Assembly (NCBI GenBank): GCA_031394735.1
Contig: JANMXI010000347.1
Span: forward strand, 1-32,581
DNA: 32,581 nucleotides
Direction of reading: 5' to 3'
Origin: TMP-86 sp031394735
GTDB taxonomy: Bacteria > Pseudomonadota > Gammaproteobacteria > Steroidobacterales > Steroidobacteraceae
Under the pieces are notes generated by a model, which saw nothing but the letters and a program-made list of their open reading frames with translations, did no database searches and had not been told where the DNA came from. Of the stretch, positions 30,974 to 32,581 are shown piece after piece. How positions within the stretch are numbered: position 1 is the stretch's first letter; each line of letters starts with the position of its first letter. A program made the translations under genes and the position numbers.

Positions 30974-31870
30974 ATGAAATATGGCTTTATCGGTTTGGGG
31001 AATCTGGGTCGCCACCTGGCAGCCAACCTCGTTCGACAGGGTTTCGACGTCACGGTCTATGACCTGGATCGCTCCGCGGCCGCCGCGGTGGAAGCGTTGG
31101 GAGCACATTGGGCGGCGTCAGTGGCGGAAGTTGCACAAGTGAGCGACGGGCTGATCACCTGCCTGCCATCGCCGGCCGCTTCCCGTGCGGTCATGTCACA
31201 GGCGCTGCCGGCCCTTCGGCCAGGCACCACCTGGATCGAGATGAGCACCAATGATTTCGAGGAAATCCAAACGCTTGAAGCGCAGGCCAAGGCTCGATCG
31301 ATCACCACGTTGGCCTGCCCGGTGACCGGCGGCGTGCACCGTGCCGAGGCCGGCGATATCACCGTTCTGGTGGGCGGACCACAGGCCGCGTTCGAAGCAC
31401 ACAAGCCGGCGCTGCAGGCCATGGGTGGCCGCATCATTCATCTGGGCGGCATCGAACAGACCGCGGTGACCAAGGTGGTCACGAATATGCTGGCGTTCAT
31501 TCACCTGATCGCGGCCGGCGAAGCGCTGATGTTGTGTGCCAAGGCCGGGGTGGACCTGCGGTCAGCATACGAGGCCATCGCCGCCAGTTCCGGCAATAGC
31601 TTTGTGCATGAGACCGAGAGTCAGGTGATCCTGAACGGCAGCTACGACATCCAATTCACCATGGACCTGGCCTGCAAGGACGCCGGGTTTGCCATGGAAT
31701 TCGGGCGCCGCTTTGGGGTTCCGCTGCGCCTCGCGGGCATGATGGAACAGACCTTCATCGAGGGCCGCGCCCGCTACGGCGGGGAGGCCTGGTCATCCAT
31801 GATCGTCAAGCTTCTGGAGGACGCCGTCGGCACGCCGTTGCGCGCCCCCGGCTTCCCGGCACGCCTATGA
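30974..31870 (+). CDS. NAD(P)-dependent beta-hydroxyacid dehydrogenase (3-hydroxyisobutyrate dehydrogenase-like)
   Basis: 298 aa with an N-terminal Rossmann domain (KYGFIGLGNLGRHLAANL; GxGxxG at 7-12). Asp30 at the end of the second strand (TVYDLDRS) suggests NAD preference. The substrate motif CPVTGGVHRAEAGDITVLVG is the family's DAPVSGG-type block, and catalytic Lys167 lies in AVTKVVTNML. A C-terminal helical domain completes it. Members reduce tartronate semialdehyde or oxidise 3-hydroxyisobutyrate and similar compounds. It is 53 bases after the MR/MLE gene, so probably the third gene of the operon, converting its product or a downstream aldehyde acid. Confidence 0.92.
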   Translation: MKYGFIGLGNLGRHLAANLVRQGFDVTVYDLDRSAAAAVEALGAHWAASVAEVAQVSDGLITCLPSPAASRAVMSQALPALRPGTTWIEMSTNDFEEIQTLEAQAKARSITTLACPVTGGVHRAEAGDITVLVGGPQAAFEAHKPALQAMGGRIIHLGGIEQTAVTKVVTNMLAFIHLIAAGEALMLCAKAGVDLRSAYEAIAASSGNSFVHETESQVILNGSYDIQFTMDLACKDAGFAMEFGRRFGVPLRLAGMMEQTFIEGRARYGGEAWSSMIVKLLEDAVGTPLRAPGFPARL

Positions 31871-31906
31871 GGCGCCCGCGCAACAAACTGGGGTTTTCGA
31901 TGAATC

Positions 31907-31938
31907 TGCAGTGTTACTGCAACATTCCAGTGTATATT
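31907..31938 (+). promoter_or_regulatory. Palindrome and -10-like box upstream of the second TonB receptor
   Basis: TGCAGT-GTT-ACTGCA (31907-31921) is a perfect 6-bp inverted repeat with a 3-base centre. TATATT at 31933-31938 is a -10-like box. With 17-base spacing the -35 would fall on the palindrome, so it is placed like a repressor or activator site. A second, shorter repeat GTTGC/GCAAC lies about 20 bases downstream of the box. The whole gap 31871-32038 holds no gene. Confidence 0.4.
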
Positions 31939-32038
31939 CTACTCAAGGGGGTGGCAGCTGTTGCAACGGCGCAGCAACTTTGTGAATAGCACTTTCACCT
32001 AGCATTTTCAAAATGATCATTACGGGAAGGGATGAAGC

Positions 32039-32581
32039 ATGAATTCAAATCCGAAACTATCCTATGCGATTGCCGCCATTTTGAGCGGCGCCGCGATGGG
32101 TGTCGTTCACGCCGAACCGGCGGCTGATTCTTCCGAGGTCCAAGGCCTTCAGGAAATAACGGTCACCGCACAGCGCCGGTCAGAAAAACTGCAGGACGTG
32201 CCCATCACGATCCAGGCTTTGACGGGCGACACGCTCAGCAAGCTCAGCGTTTCCTCATTCGATGATTTAATCAAGTATCTGCCCAACGTGTCTTTGTCGA
32301 CCAATGGTCCGGGACAAGGCAACATCTTCATGCGCGGTCTTGCGCTGGGATCCGCCGGCACTCAGTCCTCCGGCACGATTGGCGGCTTCCCCAACGTTGC
32401 CGTTTACCTCGATGAACAATCGGGACAACTCCCGAACCGCAACCTGGACATCATCGCGGTGGATCTCGAGCGCGTCGAAGTCCTCGAAGGCCCTCAAGGC
32501 ACATTGTTCGGCGGCGGCGCGCAGGCTGGTGTGTTGCGTTACATCACCAACAAACCCAAGCTCGACAAGTTCGAGGGCAGC
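32039..32581 (+). CDS. TonB-dependent outer-membrane receptor, N-terminal part (cut by window edge)
   Basis: The first 181 codons of a receptor. The signal peptide is about residues 1-25 (ending GVVHA), the TonB box-like LQEITVTA about 37-44, and the plug domain carries QRRSEKLQDVPITIQAL, FMRGLALGS, VYLDEQ and RVEVLEGPQGTLFGGGA. The ATG at 32039 has GGGAAGGG about 10 bases upstream; an ATG at 32032 is in another frame. Its position behind the GMC/MR-MLE/dehydrogenase operon suggests that it brings in the same substrate, but it has its own upstream region. The barrel domain lies outside the window. Confidence 0.93.
   Translation, partial: MNSNPKLSYAIAAILSGAAMGVVHAEPAADSSEVQGLQEITVTAQRRSEKLQDVPITIQALTGDTLSKLSVSSFDDLIKYLPNVSLSTNGPGQGNIFMRGLALGSAGTQSSGTIGGFPNVAVYLDEQSGQLPNRNLDIIAVDLERVEVLEGPQGTLFGGGAQAGVLRYITNKPKLDKFEGS

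Overview
The window is high-GC chromosomal DNA from a gammaproteobacterium. The evidence is the gene order rimP-nusA-infB-rbfA-truB-rpsO-pnp on the minus strand and dksA-gluQ on the plus strand. A DksA without its zinc-finger cysteines, two large TonB-dependent receptors of the LQEI(V/T)VTA type and many periplasmic or flavin oxidoreductases suggest an oligotrophic, catabolically versatile lineage, perhaps Steroidobacter/Nevskia-like. That placement is inference; no rRNA is present.

Layout. (1) 1-1541, plus: the 3' end of dksA, gluQ, then a PhaR-type regulator. (2) 1626-10031, minus: the translation/RNA-metabolism operon rimP, nusA, infB, rbfA, truB, rpsO, pnp, with a terminator-like attenuator in the rimP leader, an internal rpsO promoter and a 13-bp degenerate tandem repeat between rimP and nusA. 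(3) 10259-12925: a small glycine-rich RRM protein and a methyltransferase-like gene (minus), and a secreted amidohydrolase (plus). (4) 12971-20243, minus: spermidine-dehydrogenase-like flavoprotein (Tat signal), orphan polyamine-type binding lipoprotein, TonB-dependent receptor and phosphoesterase, closely packed. (5) 20368-23174: pirin, YpfJ-type zinc metalloprotease, and a PbpG-like D-Ala-D-Ala peptidase. (6) 23184-27943, minus: MFS transporter, LysR regulator, and a dimethylglycine/sarcosine-dehydrogenase-like gene cut into two in-frame halves by one TAG codon. (7) 28108-32581, plus: GMC oxidoreductase, enolase-superfamily enzyme, beta-hydroxyacid dehydrogenase, then the start of a second TonB-dependent receptor cut by the window edge.

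How the genes fit together. Regions 1-2 are housekeeping genes. Region 4 reads as a periplasmic polyamine-handling unit: outer-membrane receptor, binding lipoprotein and exported FAD oxidase, without an ABC permease or ATPase. Regions 6 and 7 diverge from a 164-bp promoter region and look like a catabolic locus: import (TonB receptor, MFS), oxidation (GMC), enolisation/dehydration (MR/MLE family), reduction or oxidation of a hydroxyacid, and folate-linked demethylation if the interrupted flavoprotein is functional. The substrate cannot be read from the sequence.

I found no tRNA, rRNA, CRISPR array, insertion sequence, prophage or toxin-antitoxin pair. No clearly novel defence or RNA system is visible. 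The most unusual points are the in-frame amber codon at 24582-24584, the orphan periplasmic polyamine module, and the regulatory and repeat structures around rimP.
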